A DNA stretch of 64,000 bases from Candidatus Obscuribacter sp. (GCA_016712465.1 JADJQZ010000001.1:6448001-6512000); one strand, 5' to 3'. Shown: positions 42,569-51,729, counted from the stretch's first letter. Notes: a model not told the origin generated them from the letters alone. Program-made: numbers and translations.

Positions 42569-44902
42569 ATGTCAGAACTAGCTGGATCGGAAGGTCAGAA
42601 CGTAAAGCCGGACATGAGTAGTGGAGATTGGTTGACTGCCGAACTGAAACCGGCGCTCAAGCCTGAGCCTGCGCAGTTGGATTTACACCCCACCAGCCTG
42701 AGAATGTCTGCAGCATTGCCCGGTCTCAACTTATCCGGTGATAAAGCCGCTGACAATCAAACTACACCGGCCCTGGCTGCAAAAAACTTAGTTGTTGATG
42801 CAAGCACCGATGCCGCTAGTAAAGATGTGAAAGAAGTCGGATTGGCCAGGTGGACCGAGTCGAACGTAGTGAATCCGGCCGCTAACGTGGGTGCCGATGC
42901 CTACAATGCCGTTGTCTATAACACCGTTGGTAAGTTAGCCAATTCCGCTTCTCAGGTGCTTGCCGACAAAGACATCATGAAACGCGCCGAGCACCGTGAG
43001 GTCGGTGAAGTGACCGGCATGAGCAAGGAGATGGTCAGTCAGGCTGTAGTGAGCGGGGTGGGCATGGCCATTGTTTATGTGGCCGCGGGACGCTCCATGA
43101 GTGGCTTGATTCGAGCCGGTTCCAATGCCATAGGCGTGGAAGCAAAACTGGCCGGTCGCGTCGGCGTTGAGAATGCTGCCTCTTTCAGTAAGACCCTCTT
43201 GAGCGATAGAACCGGACAGATTGCCGGTTCTGTCGCCTATGACGGATTGCGTGATGTGCATGCGGGCGAAACTCGCCTCGGCAATATGGCCGGATCGCTC
43301 ACTGCTTTTTCCATTTACGAAAAATTCAATCCCAAGCTGGGCTCTCTTAACCTGGCTCCCAGACTGGGCGGCTATGCGCTTCTTGGTGCCGGCGGTGCTG
43401 CTTCCTCAAAAATTGTGGCGGACGGTGTCTCAGGTCATATCACCACCGGTGATGAGCTGAGCCGTCAGATGTTGGCCGGCGGCGCCATGAACCTTTTCAT
43501 TCCGGGCCTTCAGAAAGCAGCCGGTTTTGGAATCGGAAAACTTAACGACAAGCTTGGCCGGGGTAATCCCGTCGAACGCGACATGCTCCTCACCGGTCTG
43601 GCAGGCAAGTCTCAGACCCTGGATGAACTGGCCGGCAAGGTTTCTTCCCTGCGGGTGAAGACCGGGCAAGAAACCACTAATTTGCAAGGCAAGGAAGTCA
43701 GTCTGGCAGCCAAAGGCGACGGTAGCGCCAATAATTCCGCCGCAGACCGGGCCCATGAATTTGCTCATGAATGGTTCTTGAAGTCGAATAAGGAAGAATT
43801 TGCCGGTGCTGCCCGGCTCTTGAAAGAAGGCGATGAAGCCGGTGCTTTTGCCCGGTACAAGCAATTGCGTCTGGAGTCTGAAACCTATGCGCACAAAATG
43901 GAGGCTAAAGTAGCCTCGGAAGCTGGTGAAACGAGAGTCGTTGAGACAAATCCTGAAAAGATTGCCGCCCTAAAAACACCGGAAGGCATAAGCTACGAAG
44001 AACAGTGGAAGCGCGAATTCGAGCGCTTCAAGGCTACCGACGGCAAAGTGGTGGCTGAAATAGATTACCGCGATGTACCCACCATAGTTGCTGTGCAGAG
44101 CATGCGGGAAGTAGCCGGGCAAGATGCCAAAGCCATGAAGCAAATAATGAGGGAAGAGTATTATCCCGGCTTGAAAAAGGCTTTTCCTGATAAGTCTGAG
44201 TATGAAAAGATTTCCACCTATTACGAGTACCTTCTGGACAGGGGCGGCACCTGGGATGCCGTTGCCCTGCGCGGCAGTAACGGACAGATAGTGGGCGGCA
44301 TTCAGTCGCAGGTCATTAACGTAGAGGGCAAGGTAATTAAAAACGCCGTCTGGGGAGAGCACATATGGCTCAGTCCCGACGCTCGTTCTTTCCCCAACTT
44401 CAGAGCCTTGATGAACACTGCCGCTGATAGATTCAGGACCACAGGTTCGCAGGTGGCTTTCATGGAGTTCAACGACAGAGCCAAAATGACTTTGCAGGAA
44501 CTGATTCAAGACGCTAAAGGCGGCTTGACCACGGAAGCCAGGGAAGTGATCTGGGGTCGCTTTGCCAACAAAGGCCTGAATATCTTGCACTTCAAAGACG
44601 GCAAAATTGCCCCTTATGCGCAGCCCGGCATGGATGGACAGGAACCGGTGACATATTTGACGCTGGCTCTCATTGCTCTTGATGGTTCCAACCTGTCCGG
44701 TAGAAAATTGCCCACCAATGATTACCTGAAATTGCTCACCAAAGCTCATAGCACTATTGTTGATCCGGCAACTGATCCTACCGTGCTCGGTTATACGAGA
44801 GAATTGCAAAACCGCATCGCTGCCGGCGAAACCAATATGACCTTCAGGCGTCTGGCCGACACCACCGTGGGTCGCATCGTCACCAGGCAGTTTGGTTCTT
44901 AG
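42569..44902 (+). CDS. Large protein with HEFAH zincin-like motif and GNAT-like C-terminus, paralogue B
   Basis: 777 residues; ATG 42569 has GAGG about 10 nt upstream. From WTESNVVNPAANVGADAYNA (about 90) to the C-terminus RLADTTVGRIVTRQFGS it aligns without large gaps to the preceding gene, roughly three quarters identical by eye; its first 85 residues (LKPALKPEPAQLDLHPTSLR) are unique and polar. AADRAHEFAHEWFLKSNKEE is kept, as are all blocks of the GNAT-like C-terminus. The similarity at DNA level shows a fairly recent tandem duplication. No signal peptide; the hydrophobic Gly/Ala stretches might associate with membrane. Confidence 0.78.
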   Translation: MSELAGSEGQNVKPDMSSGDWLTAELKPALKPEPAQLDLHPTSLRMSAALPGLNLSGDKAADNQTTPALAAKNLVVDASTDAASKDVKEVGLARWTESNVVNPAANVGADAYNAVVYNTVGKLANSASQVLADKDIMKRAEHREVGEVTGMSKEMVSQAVVSGVGMAIVYVAAGRSMSGLIRAGSNAIGVEAKLAGRVGVENAASFSKTLLSDRTGQIAGSVAYDGLRDVHAGETRLGNMAGSLTAFSIYEKFNPKLGSLNLAPRLGGYALLGAGGAASSKIVADGVSGHITTGDELSRQMLAGGAMNLFIPGLQKAAGFGIGKLNDKLGRGNPVERDMLLTGLAGKSQTLDELAGKVSSLRVKTGQETTNLQGKEVSLAAKGDGSANNSAADRAHEFAHEWFLKSNKEEFAGAARLLKEGDEAGAFARYKQLRLESETYAHKMEAKVASEAGETRVVETNPEKIAALKTPEGISYEEQWKREFERFKATDGKVVAEIDYRDVPTIVAVQSMREVAGQDAKAMKQIMREEYYPGLKKAFPDKSEYEKISTYYEYLLDRGGTWDAVALRGSNGQIVGGIQSQVINVEGKVIKNAVWGEHIWLSPDARSFPNFRALMNTAADRFRTTGSQVAFMEFNDRAKMTLQELIQDAKGGLTTEAREVIWGRFANKGLNILHFKDGKIAPYAQPGMDGQEPVTYLTLALIALDGSNLSGRKLPTNDYLKLLTKAHSTIVDPATDPTVLGYTRELQNRIAAGETNMTFRRLADTTVGRIVTRQFGS

Positions 44903-44960
44903 GCGGTGTCTGTTACAAGAGGCAGTTAGTGCGGCATTTGAAGAAGCATCAAGGATGGCC

Positions 44961-45758
44961 ATGGCGTTTGAAGACTGGAAGAAAACTGAAGGTGAAAAGC
45001 AAACCGCTACGGCTGTTGAATCTAATTCCGGTCTGAGCTGGGTAAGCGAAGCCGCTCTCGGTGCCTACCGTGATGCTCGCTCGGCCATGCCGGTGGAAGA
45101 GCCCTATAAAGATCTGGCCCTGGCCGGAACGGCTGTGTTGGGTCTGGCTTCGGCGACGTTAGTGGCGCGTAAAGCTTTGGTATCGGAGAGTCTTCAAATT
45201 GTGGGCAAAGAAGTTTCGATTGTGCCGCTCACCAAAGAGAACTTGCCGAAAGCTGTGGCGGCAGCCAACGACGGCTTTCGCTATGGATGGCCGATTCTGC
45301 ATCCGGCCAGAGATTTCAAAGCATCCTTGAACCCGGCGGTTAATGCTAAGCGGCTGGCGCATGTGTCTGACGATTTCAAAATTGAGTTGAACGCTCGCTA
45401 CTGGGTGGCTAAAGACAGGAACGGCAATGTCTTTGGTACCACCGGTCTTTATGAAACTGGTCGCGATCAATCAGAGGCCGCCTGGCTTGGCTGGATGTCG
45501 GTGCGCAACAATGCTCGCGGTCTGGGAATAGGAAGAAAGCTGGTGGAGTTTTCAGAAGAGCAGGCCAGGGCTGACGGCAAGCAGTTTCTCAGACTTTATA
45601 CCAGCACCTCCAAAGGCGAGGCCGCTGCCCAGGTGCTCTATGAAAAGCTGGGTTACAAGATTGTAGAGCGCACGCCACACAGTCTGCCGCGCTTCATTCA
45701 GCGCCTGGCGGGAGAAAAACAGCCACTGGAGATTCTTCTGCGAGAGAAGAGGCTGTAG
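44961..45758 (+). CDS. GNAT acetyltransferase with hydrophobic N-terminal anchor
   Basis: About 265 residues from ATG 44961 (MAFEDWKKTEGEKQTATAVE), with AAGG 7-8 nt upstream; ATG 44955 is 6 nt earlier. A hydrophobic helix DLALAGTAVLGLASATLVAR (about 55-75) precedes a GNAT domain: VSIVPLTKENLPKAVAAAND, RYWVAKDRNGNVFGTTGLYE, AAWLGWMSVRNNARGLGIGR (acetyl-CoA loop R-x-x-G-x-G/A pattern: ARGLGIGRKL), KQFLRLYTSTSKGEAAAQVL, YEKLGYKIVER. It follows the two large paralogues at 58 bp on the same strand and shares their plan of a hydrophobic leader plus acetyltransferase-like end. Substrate unknown. Confidence 0.85.
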   Translation: MAFEDWKKTEGEKQTATAVESNSGLSWVSEAALGAYRDARSAMPVEEPYKDLALAGTAVLGLASATLVARKALVSESLQIVGKEVSIVPLTKENLPKAVAAANDGFRYGWPILHPARDFKASLNPAVNAKRLAHVSDDFKIELNARYWVAKDRNGNVFGTTGLYETGRDQSEAAWLGWMSVRNNARGLGIGRKLVEFSEEQARADGKQFLRLYTSTSKGEAAAQVLYEKLGYKIVERTPHSLPRFIQRLAGEKQPLEILLREKRL

Positions 45759-45797
45759 GTGATAGTGGCGCTGCCGCAATTGTTTGTTGTTGGATGA

Positions 45798-46847
45798 TCA
45801 GGGCAGCGTGTACCAGGTGGCGCGTCCGGCGCCGTGGCGTTCCAATAGCTTTTTCTTGACCAGGTTGCGAAAATGCTCTTTGAGAGTGTTGCTGCTTGCA
45901 CCAGTTGCGCGCACCATGTCGCGCATAGTTACGCGGCCTTGATCGCGGGTGTAGTCTAGAATTTTGACTGCCAATTCCGGTAAGTCGGCCAGTACGAATT
46001 TTTCGCGCTCGACCTTAACGGCCAGTCGCCGCGTTTGCTGCTGTAAGGCGCGCATGAAAAATGCCAGCCAGGGCTGCCAGTTTGGTGAGTCCGTGCGAAT
46101 GGTGCCTTGTGTCTGCCGCAATGCCAGATAGTAAGCCTCTTTGTTGTTCTCGATAACACTCTCAAGTGAACTATACGGCACGTAGGCATACCCGGCTTGC
46201 AGTAGAAGCAAGGTGGTTAGAATACGGCTTAAGCGCCCGTTGCCGTCCTGGAAGGGGTGAATTTCCAAGAACACGACAATGAACACGGCGGCAATGAGCA
46301 AGGGATGCAACCGGTGCTGATCGCGGGTTTCTGTAAGCCAGGCGACCAGCTCAGCCATGAGGTGCGGTGTGTCGAAAGGCGTCGCCGTCTCGAAAACAAT
46401 GCCAATCTGTTTGCCGTGCTCATCGAAAGCGGCAACGCTGTTGGACAGTTTTTTGTATTCGCCACGGTGGCGATCGTCCTTGCTACTGTGGCGTAGAAGG
46501 TCGCGGTGAAGTTGTTTGATGTGGTTTTCGTTGATTGGAATGTGTTGCCAGGCGGCAAAGACGGTTTCCATGACTTCGGCGTAGCCGGCTACTTCCTGCT
46601 CGTCACGGCTCTCGAATTTTTGGATTTCCAGGTTGGCAAGCAACCGCTCTACCTCGCGGTCGCTCAGGCTACTGCCCTCGATACGGGTAGAGGAGCCGAT
46701 GCTTTCGATGGTAGCAACCCGGCGCAGCGCTCTGAGCCGATCGGGCGCAATGCTGCCTAGTGCGCGCCAGGCACCTTTGAACTCGTCGATTTCAGTCAGT
46801 AATGCCAGTAGTTCAGGCGTCACCTGGATGGTATCTGTTTTAGGCAT
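45798..46847 (-). CDS. Fic-domain AMP-transferase, class II autoinhibited, with winged-helix C-terminus
   Basis: 349 residues. Fic core motif HPFQDGNGRLSR with catalytic His197 and the anion-binding loop; these enzymes transfer AMP (or related groups) from a nucleotide to a protein hydroxyl. The inhibitory helix motif (S/T)xxxE(G/N) is S53-TRI-E57-G58 in the N-terminal part, so the enzyme is of class II and self-inhibited. Flap region EYKKLSNSVAAFDEHG is present. The C-terminal 70 residues (VTMRDMVRATGASSNTLKEH) form a winged helix-turn-helix that probably binds DNA, perhaps its own promoter. GGAG lies 7 nt before the ATG. Convergent with the GNAT gene. Confidence 0.93.
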   Translation of the reverse strand: MPKTDTIQVTPELLALLTEIDEFKGAWRALGSIAPDRLRALRRVATIESIGSSTRIEGSSLSDREVERLLANLEIQKFESRDEQEVAGYAEVMETVFAAWQHIPINENHIKQLHRDLLRHSSKDDRHRGEYKKLSNSVAAFDEHGKQIGIVFETATPFDTPHLMAELVAWLTETRDQHRLHPLLIAAVFIVVFLEIHPFQDGNGRLSRILTTLLLLQAGYAYVPYSSLESVIENNKEAYYLALRQTQGTIRTDSPNWQPWLAFFMRALQQQTRRLAVKVEREKFVLADLPELAVKILDYTRDQGRVTMRDMVRATGASSNTLKEHFRNLVKKKLLERHGAGRATWYTLP

Positions 46848-46857
46848 TTAATTACTC

Positions 46858-46925
46858 CACCCGTATTATCACCCGATTACACCCGATTGTCCACCTGTAT
46901 TGTCACCCGATTACACCCGATTGCT
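46858..46925 (-). repeat. Two direct 34-bp repeats in the Fic promoter region
   Basis: Copies at 46858-46891 and 46892-46925 differ at few positions. Read on the Fic strand, each contains AATCGGGTG-TAATCGGGTG-A(T/C)AATAC, that is two ATCGGGTG half-sites followed by a -10-like (G)ATAAT/(G)ACAAT. Four ATCGGGTG motifs lie within 70 bp just upstream of the start codon, as expected for an operator array of an autoregulator. Confidence 0.7.
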
Positions 46926-47068
46926 GAGGCAAGCGGGCTTAGTTGAGTCTTGTTGAGGCTTTTGATGCCCAATCAATCCGGTCAGTAGTGTCCGTATGTT
47001 GGCTTGAAAAATTCTGTGGGTTTTCTGCACTCTTTTGCCTTTAGAGGCCGAAAAGGAGGAGAAAGCTG

Positions 47069-47320
47069 ATGCCACCAAATACGCTGTCAGAATCGTCTGC
47101 CAACGTCCGATATTTATTGCCATGTTTCATCGCTGCGGCTCTTGGGCTTAAACGCCGACCAGCTGACCATTCATGGAGTCGTAATTATCACCGCCCCCAG
47201 GCTTCCCTATCGGATAAGTATGCCTGTGCTCGCGTCGATTTCTACTGCCTTTTCATGCTCTCAGTTCGCGAACTAAGCAGAATCACTTCCCTTTTTTGGC
47301 ATCCAGATAAGGTTTCATGA
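47069..47320 (+). CDS. Doubtful small ORF with a strong ribosome-binding site
   Basis: 83 codons starting 7 nt after AAGGAGGAG, an ideal Shine-Dalgarno. The predicted product (MPPNTLSESSANVRYLLPCF...) has no recognisable feature, and its last 38 nt run into the end of the convergent gene at 47283. The rest of the 435-bp gap 46848-47282 shows nothing else beyond the repeats near 46890. Confidence 0.2.
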   Translation: MPPNTLSESSANVRYLLPCFIAAALGLKRRPADHSWSRNYHRPQASLSDKYACARVDFYCLFMLSVRELSRITSLFWHPDKVS

Positions 47321-47972
47321 TTTCTTGATAGGCTACTTCGGCACCGGTTCTGTTGCCTACGCCGGCTACCTTGTCAAAACTGGTAGCGCCATTTTCTGCG
47401 ATGGTCACCCGGTCTGTACCGCTGTGTCTCATGAAGTCTTTAGTGGAGCCGCCCTGCAAGGTTACTTCAACATGTTCGGTTGAACCGTTGCCTTTGGGCG
47501 ATTCCCGAGAGATGATCAAAGAAGGTGAGCGGTCGCCTTGATAGACGCCCATGGCCCGGTAGTCGAGGTTGATGCCGTATTTGTCGAGCTCTTTGTTGAG
47601 GCGGTGCATTGTTTCATCGGTAACTTTGACACCGGAACGTTTGTGAAATTCGTCGGGTTTGACGACATTGTCGGCTCGGGGAGCCATCTGATTGAAAAGC
47701 TCGCCGACTTTGGTTAGATCGCCTGTTTTGATAGCCGCTTCCAGTGACTGTACATTGCGTGTCACCTGCTCTTCTTCTCTGGCTGAAAGCTTGGGCCGCT
47801 GTAGAGCTTCCGCCTGCTCTTTAGGAGTACAGGCTACCGTTGACTTATCGCCTTCGATGGGCATGCCGATGGCAGACCAGAACTTTTGACCGAGGAGGCT
47901 CTCTTGCTCCGCCTTCTCTTGTGCTTGCTGAACATGCTCTTTCGAGTCGCAGATTGGCTTGTCTTTGCCCAT
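47283..47972 (-). CDS. Hypothetical soluble protein
   Basis: 229 residues, hydrophilic, no signal peptide. GGGGTAACTGTT precedes ATG 47972. The N-terminus is charged and helical (SKEHVQQAQEKAEQESLLGQ), the middle contains helices (REEEQVTRNVQSLEAAIKTG) and the C-terminal half has a pattern of strands (INLDYRAMGVYQGDRSPSLI, TEHVEVTLQGGSTKDFMRHS). No family recognised. Normal composition supports it as real. Confidence 0.7.
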   Translation of the reverse strand: MGKDKPICDSKEHVQQAQEKAEQESLLGQKFWSAIGMPIEGDKSTVACTPKEQAEALQRPKLSAREEEQVTRNVQSLEAAIKTGDLTKVGELFNQMAPRADNVVKPDEFHKRSGVKVTDETMHRLNKELDKYGINLDYRAMGVYQGDRSPSLIISRESPKGNGSTEHVEVTLQGGSTKDFMRHSGTDRVTIAENGATSFDKVAGVGNRTGAEVAYQEIMKPYLDAKKGK

Positions 47973-48523
47973 AACAGTTACCCCAGGTCTTGTGGTTGCC
48001 GGTGTTGTTCTTTCTCCGGAAAACCGGATATGCGGTATGCACCTTTTACAACATACCCCGGCAGGCAGCCTTGAAAACCCTTGGCAACCAGGGCTGTGCC
48101 GGTGATGTTTGGAATTGCTCTCGGGCTTTGCTCTGTCATTGATGAGAAGAAGGCAGAGAGAGGTTGCGTTTGGGTTTGCCAGGCTGCACGAGCGTGTGTG
48201 GACATGGATGTCAACGTGTGCGGGTCTCGCTAGCTGTTGGTGATTTTGGCGAGCCGCGCTAGCTCTTAATAGTTATGACAGGTAATTTGAAGCTTATTAA
48301 CTAGCGCGCAATCTTGAGATGTTCTGTTCTGTGCCCTAGTTTCTGCGTACATCTATTTCTTTTCTTTTCCAAGGGTCAATCCCACACTGCCAATCCTGCT
48401 CTCAAGTCCATCACTTTCAGTTTCTTGCGGCTGCATTTAGCACCGATGGAACTGACTGCTCTGGTATAGGGGCGGGCTTTGCAGTTTGTCTACCAACAGA
48501 AAATCCAACCTCAGGTACCTGTT
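47973..48523. other. Intergenic stretch between divergent genes, no gene seen
   Basis: About 550 bp. I find no open frame with a ribosome-binding site. GCTAGC occurs twice about 30 bp apart (near 48230 and 48260) in a partly repeated context, and the left part has a small CCGGAAAACCGG dyad. Promoters of both flanking genes are expected here. Confidence 0.4.
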
Positions 48524-50581
48524 ATGAACCGTGTATCGCGTGCTTCGACAGGAAGAATCGGTAAGCGTCTTTATAAATTCAGGGTGGAAAAGCGCTGGTT
48601 TTTGATGCCGGACGGCGTCAAGCTGGCTGCTACCCTCTTTGTGCCGCAGGCTGCCAGACGTAAGAACGGCAGCCCGGGCGAGACCTTTCCCGTTCTCCTT
48701 GAGTATCTTCCTTACCGTAAGGACGATACTTTCTACATCGCTGACTACCCCTGTTTCAGTTATTTAGCCCAATTGGGCTTCCTGGCCGTCAAGGTTGATA
48801 TCCGCGGCACCGGCGCTTCAGAGGGCGTTTGCCCGGAGCGAGAGTACTCGGATATCGAAATGCAGGACGGCGAAGAGGTGATTCGGCAGCTTGCCGCTTT
48901 GCCTCAGGCCAACGGCAATGTCGGCATGTTCGGCGTTTCCTGGAGCGGCTTCAATTCGCTGCAAATGGCCATGCGCAGACCGCCCGCCCTCAAGGCCATC
49001 CATGCCGTGCATGCCTCCGATGACCTCTTCCACGACGACGTGCATTACATCGACGGCAACCTGCACCTCGATCCCTATCACCTTTTCATCAATCACGAGC
49101 TGGGGCTGCCGCCGACTCCCGACTATGGCATCGACGAGGAGTATTTCAGCAGTCGATTTGACCGTCGACCCTGGCTGTTCACCTACTTGAGCAAGCAGCT
49201 CGACGGTGAGTTCTGGAGCCGCAAGAGCCTCAAGGAAGACTACAGCCGCATCGACATTCCGGTTTACTTGATGGGTGGTCTTCTGGACGGCTACCGCTCA
49301 GCCACCATGCGCATGTATGAGAACTTGCAGGTGCCGGTGCGTTGCGATATCGGGCCCTGGAATCACTCTTGTCCCGATGACGGCACACCCGGTCCTAACT
49401 ACGAGTGGCTCGACCGCATGACTGAGTGGTTTAGTCGCTACCTCAAGCCGGACCTCTCCGGTGTGGAAGGAACCGCCTTGGATGCCCCTGCCAAAGGCGC
49501 ACGAAAGACCGCTGTTAAGCCCGAGAAGGAGCTTCTCGTGTATGTGCGCCATGGGCATAAGCCCGACAAGGAAATCGAGACCGTGCCGGGCTACTGGCGG
49601 CAGGATGTATTTCCGCTCAAAGGAGCTGAGGCTCTTACTTTGAAGCTGGACTGCGCCGGTGCTTCCAGCGGCAAGCCCCTGGTTTACAAGCCCTTCGGTG
49701 GTACGGCGGCGGGCACCTGGTGGGGCGACACCACGGGGGATATGGGCGGCGATGATGCCGACAGCCTGGTCTGGGACAGCTCCCCTCAGGACAAGCCTTT
49801 GCAGATCGTCGGCTTTCCACGGGTCAAGCTTAAGGTGAAGGCTTCTTCGCCGAAGGCCAAGTGGACTGTGCGTCTGGAAGATGTCTCTCCGGACGGCGCG
49901 GTTTCACTTGTCACCGGTGCCCTCTATAACCCGGCCATCAGGGAAGACCGTCTCAAGCCGTCCTGGCCCGAGGCCGACCGCGAGTACGATCTGGTTACTG
50001 ACCTGCACTTCACCACTTGGACCTTCCGCCCCGGTCACAAGATTCGTCTTTCCGTCAGCAACGCCCAGCTAATCATGACCTGGCCAAGCCCGGATGCCAT
50101 GACCAGCACAGTGGACTTCGCGGCTTCGTCCATGACTCTACCGGTGGTGCCTATCGATGACGGCAAGGTAGACAACCTGCCCCAGCCGAAGAGCAAGCGC
50201 CAGGTGCGAGATTGCGAGGGGCTCGACTTTCCCGGCGGCAAAGCCGAAAGTGAGGTCTATCAGCGGCGCGACTATCGCACCGGTGACCGCACCCATACGA
50301 TCAAGGCGCGTTCGGCATATCGCATCAGGGGGCGCAAGTTCTTCACCGAAAATAGCAATGCCTGGACCGCCAACGACGAGAAGCCCTGGGCTGCTCGTTA
50401 TACCGGCAGGGCTAGCACGGTGATCGTTTCCCGGGGTCGCAATCTCAGCCTCAAGACCAGGATTCTGGTCAGGTCCGACCGGGAAAATCTCTATGTATTC
50501 CTGTCGCGTACCCTGACCGTGAACGGCAAAGTCGTCAGGCAGCGCCGTTTCCGGCAGACCATCGCTCGTCAGTTCAACTAA
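48524..50581 (+). CDS. CocE/NonD-family serine hydrolase (X-Pro dipeptidyl-peptidase-like)
   Basis: About 685 residues from ATG 48524; the longer TTG start at 48479 lacks support. Alpha/beta-hydrolase fold: VKLAATLFVPQ, FPVLLEYLPYRKDDTF, VDIRGTGASEG, nucleophile in GVSWSG (Ser about 139), catalytic Asp in MGGLLDGYR and His in PWNHSCP. The C-terminal beta-sandwich (PepX_C) is visible in WWGDTTGDMGG, LQIVGFPRVKLKVKASSPKA and FRPGHKIRLSVSNAQ. The family cleaves amide or ester bonds (X-Pro peptides, acylated compounds, cocaine). No signal peptide. It precedes a prolyl aminopeptidase, so a role in use of proline peptides is plausible. Confidence 0.88.
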   Translation: MNRVSRASTGRIGKRLYKFRVEKRWFLMPDGVKLAATLFVPQAARRKNGSPGETFPVLLEYLPYRKDDTFYIADYPCFSYLAQLGFLAVKVDIRGTGASEGVCPEREYSDIEMQDGEEVIRQLAALPQANGNVGMFGVSWSGFNSLQMAMRRPPALKAIHAVHASDDLFHDDVHYIDGNLHLDPYHLFINHELGLPPTPDYGIDEEYFSSRFDRRPWLFTYLSKQLDGEFWSRKSLKEDYSRIDIPVYLMGGLLDGYRSATMRMYENLQVPVRCDIGPWNHSCPDDGTPGPNYEWLDRMTEWFSRYLKPDLSGVEGTALDAPAKGARKTAVKPEKELLVYVRHGHKPDKEIETVPGYWRQDVFPLKGAEALTLKLDCAGASSGKPLVYKPFGGTAAGTWWGDTTGDMGGDDADSLVWDSSPQDKPLQIVGFPRVKLKVKASSPKAKWTVRLEDVSPDGAVSLVTGALYNPAIREDRLKPSWPEADREYDLVTDLHFTTWTFRPGHKIRLSVSNAQLIMTWPSPDAMTSTVDFAASSMTLPVVPIDDGKVDNLPQPKSKRQVRDCEGLDFPGGKAESEVYQRRDYRTGDRTHTIKARSAYRIRGRKFFTENSNAWTANDEKPWAARYTGRASTVIVSRGRNLSLKTRILVRSDRENLYVFLSRTLTVNGKVVRQRRFRQTIARQFN

Positions 50582-50700
50582 GAAGGGTTCTCCGGCAGAG
50601 CCGAGGCGCCAGGGCAAACTGCTTCGCTGTTTGCATGGGCTGGATCTTTGCCGGAGTTTTCCTTTAGACTTTCAACAAAAATCAGAAAGAAGGACCAAGT

Positions 50701-51729
50701 ATGTCCAAAACAAAATTGAAAGATGGAAAAGCAGGCGTCGCCGGAAAGAGGCGCAAGCTTGCGGTTCGCCCCGAGGGCGACTATTACCCTGAAATAGAGC
50801 CTTTCTGCACAGGTTGGCTCGACGTTGAAGGTGGGCATCAGATTTACTTTGAAGAGTCGGGCAATCCCAACGGTAAGCCCGTGGTCTTCCTTCATGGTGG
50901 CCCCGGTGGTGGCACTTCGCCCGGTTACCGGCGCTTCTTCAATCCCGATGTCTACCGCATCATTCTCTTCGACCAGCGCGGCTGCGGCAAAAGCAAGCCC
51001 TTCGCTTCGCTGGAGAACAACACAACCTGGCACCTGGTTTCGGATATCGAGGCTCTGCGTGAGCATTTCGGCATCGACAAGTGGATGGTGTTCGGCGGCT
51101 CCTGGGGCAGCACCCTCGCTCTGGCCTATGCCGAGACTCATCCGGAGCGGGTCACCGAGCTTGTCTTGCGGGGCATCTTCATGGGTCGCAAGAAGGAACT
51201 GGCCTGGTTCTACCAGGAAGGTGCCAGCTTCATCTTCCCAGAGTTCTGGAAGGACTATCTGGCGCCCATTCCCATGCGGGAGCGGGGCAATATGATCAAG
51301 GCTTACTACAAGCGCTTGACCAGCAAGAACGAGAAGGTGCGCCTGGAAGCTGCCAAAGCCTGGAGTATCTGGGAGGGCTGTGCTTCCAAGCTCTACGTGG
51401 ACAAGGACCTGGTGGCACGCAATGCCGGGGACGATTTTGCCACGGCCTTTGCCCGCATCGAGTGCCACTACTTCATCAACAACTGTTTCTTCCAGTCCGA
51501 CAGCCAACTTTTGGATGGCGTTGCTTTCCTGCGCAACATTCCCTGCACCATCGTGCAGGGTCGTTACGACATGGTTTGCCCTGCCACTTCAGCCTTTGAA
51601 CTGGCTCAGGCCTGGCCGGAAGCAGAGTTTGTTCTGGTCTCGGATGCCGGTCACTCCATGAGCGAGCCGGGCATCAAGAAGGCCCTCCTGGATGCCTGCG
51701 ACAAGTACGCCGGTATCAAGGGGCGGTAG
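50701..51729 (+). CDS. pip: Prolyl aminopeptidase (proline iminopeptidase)
   Basis: 342 residues against about 315 for typical members; the extra is a basic 25-residue N-terminus. Peptidase family S33: oxyanion HGGPGGGTSPGYRRFF, DQRGCGKSKPFASLENNTTW, nucleophile GGSWGS (Ser134), and His in DAGHSMSEPGI near the C-terminus; the cap helix region AWFYQEGASFIFPEFWKDYL is typical. It removes N-terminal proline from peptides in the cytosol. AAGGA is 6 nt upstream of ATG. Downstream of the CocE-like hydrolase by 119 bp, a likely functional pair. Confidence 0.95.
   Translation: MSKTKLKDGKAGVAGKRRKLAVRPEGDYYPEIEPFCTGWLDVEGGHQIYFEESGNPNGKPVVFLHGGPGGGTSPGYRRFFNPDVYRIILFDQRGCGKSKPFASLENNTTWHLVSDIEALREHFGIDKWMVFGGSWGSTLALAYAETHPERVTELVLRGIFMGRKKELAWFYQEGASFIFPEFWKDYLAPIPMRERGNMIKAYYKRLTSKNEKVRLEAAKAWSIWEGCASKLYVDKDLVARNAGDDFATAFARIECHYFINNCFFQSDSQLLDGVAFLRNIPCTIVQGRYDMVCPATSAFELAQAWPEAEFVLVSDAGHSMSEPGIKKALLDACDKYAGIKGR

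Noticed and set aside
43970..44962. 330-codon minus frame opposite paralogue B
   Set aside because: A parallel frame occurs opposite paralogue A (41303-41881, 41960-42484), as expected from codon bias of the two duplicates; no protein features.
46858..46925. Start of a CRISPR array
   Set aside because: Only two copies directly abutting without spacers; better explained as promoter operators.
46911..47123. 70-codon minus frame beyond the Fic repeats
   Set aside because: No ribosome-binding site and it runs into the promoter repeats; composition not convincing.
50578..51507. 309-codon minus frame antisense to pip
   Set aside because: The plus strand has a complete S33 peptidase with all motifs; the antisense frame follows from high GC at third positions.
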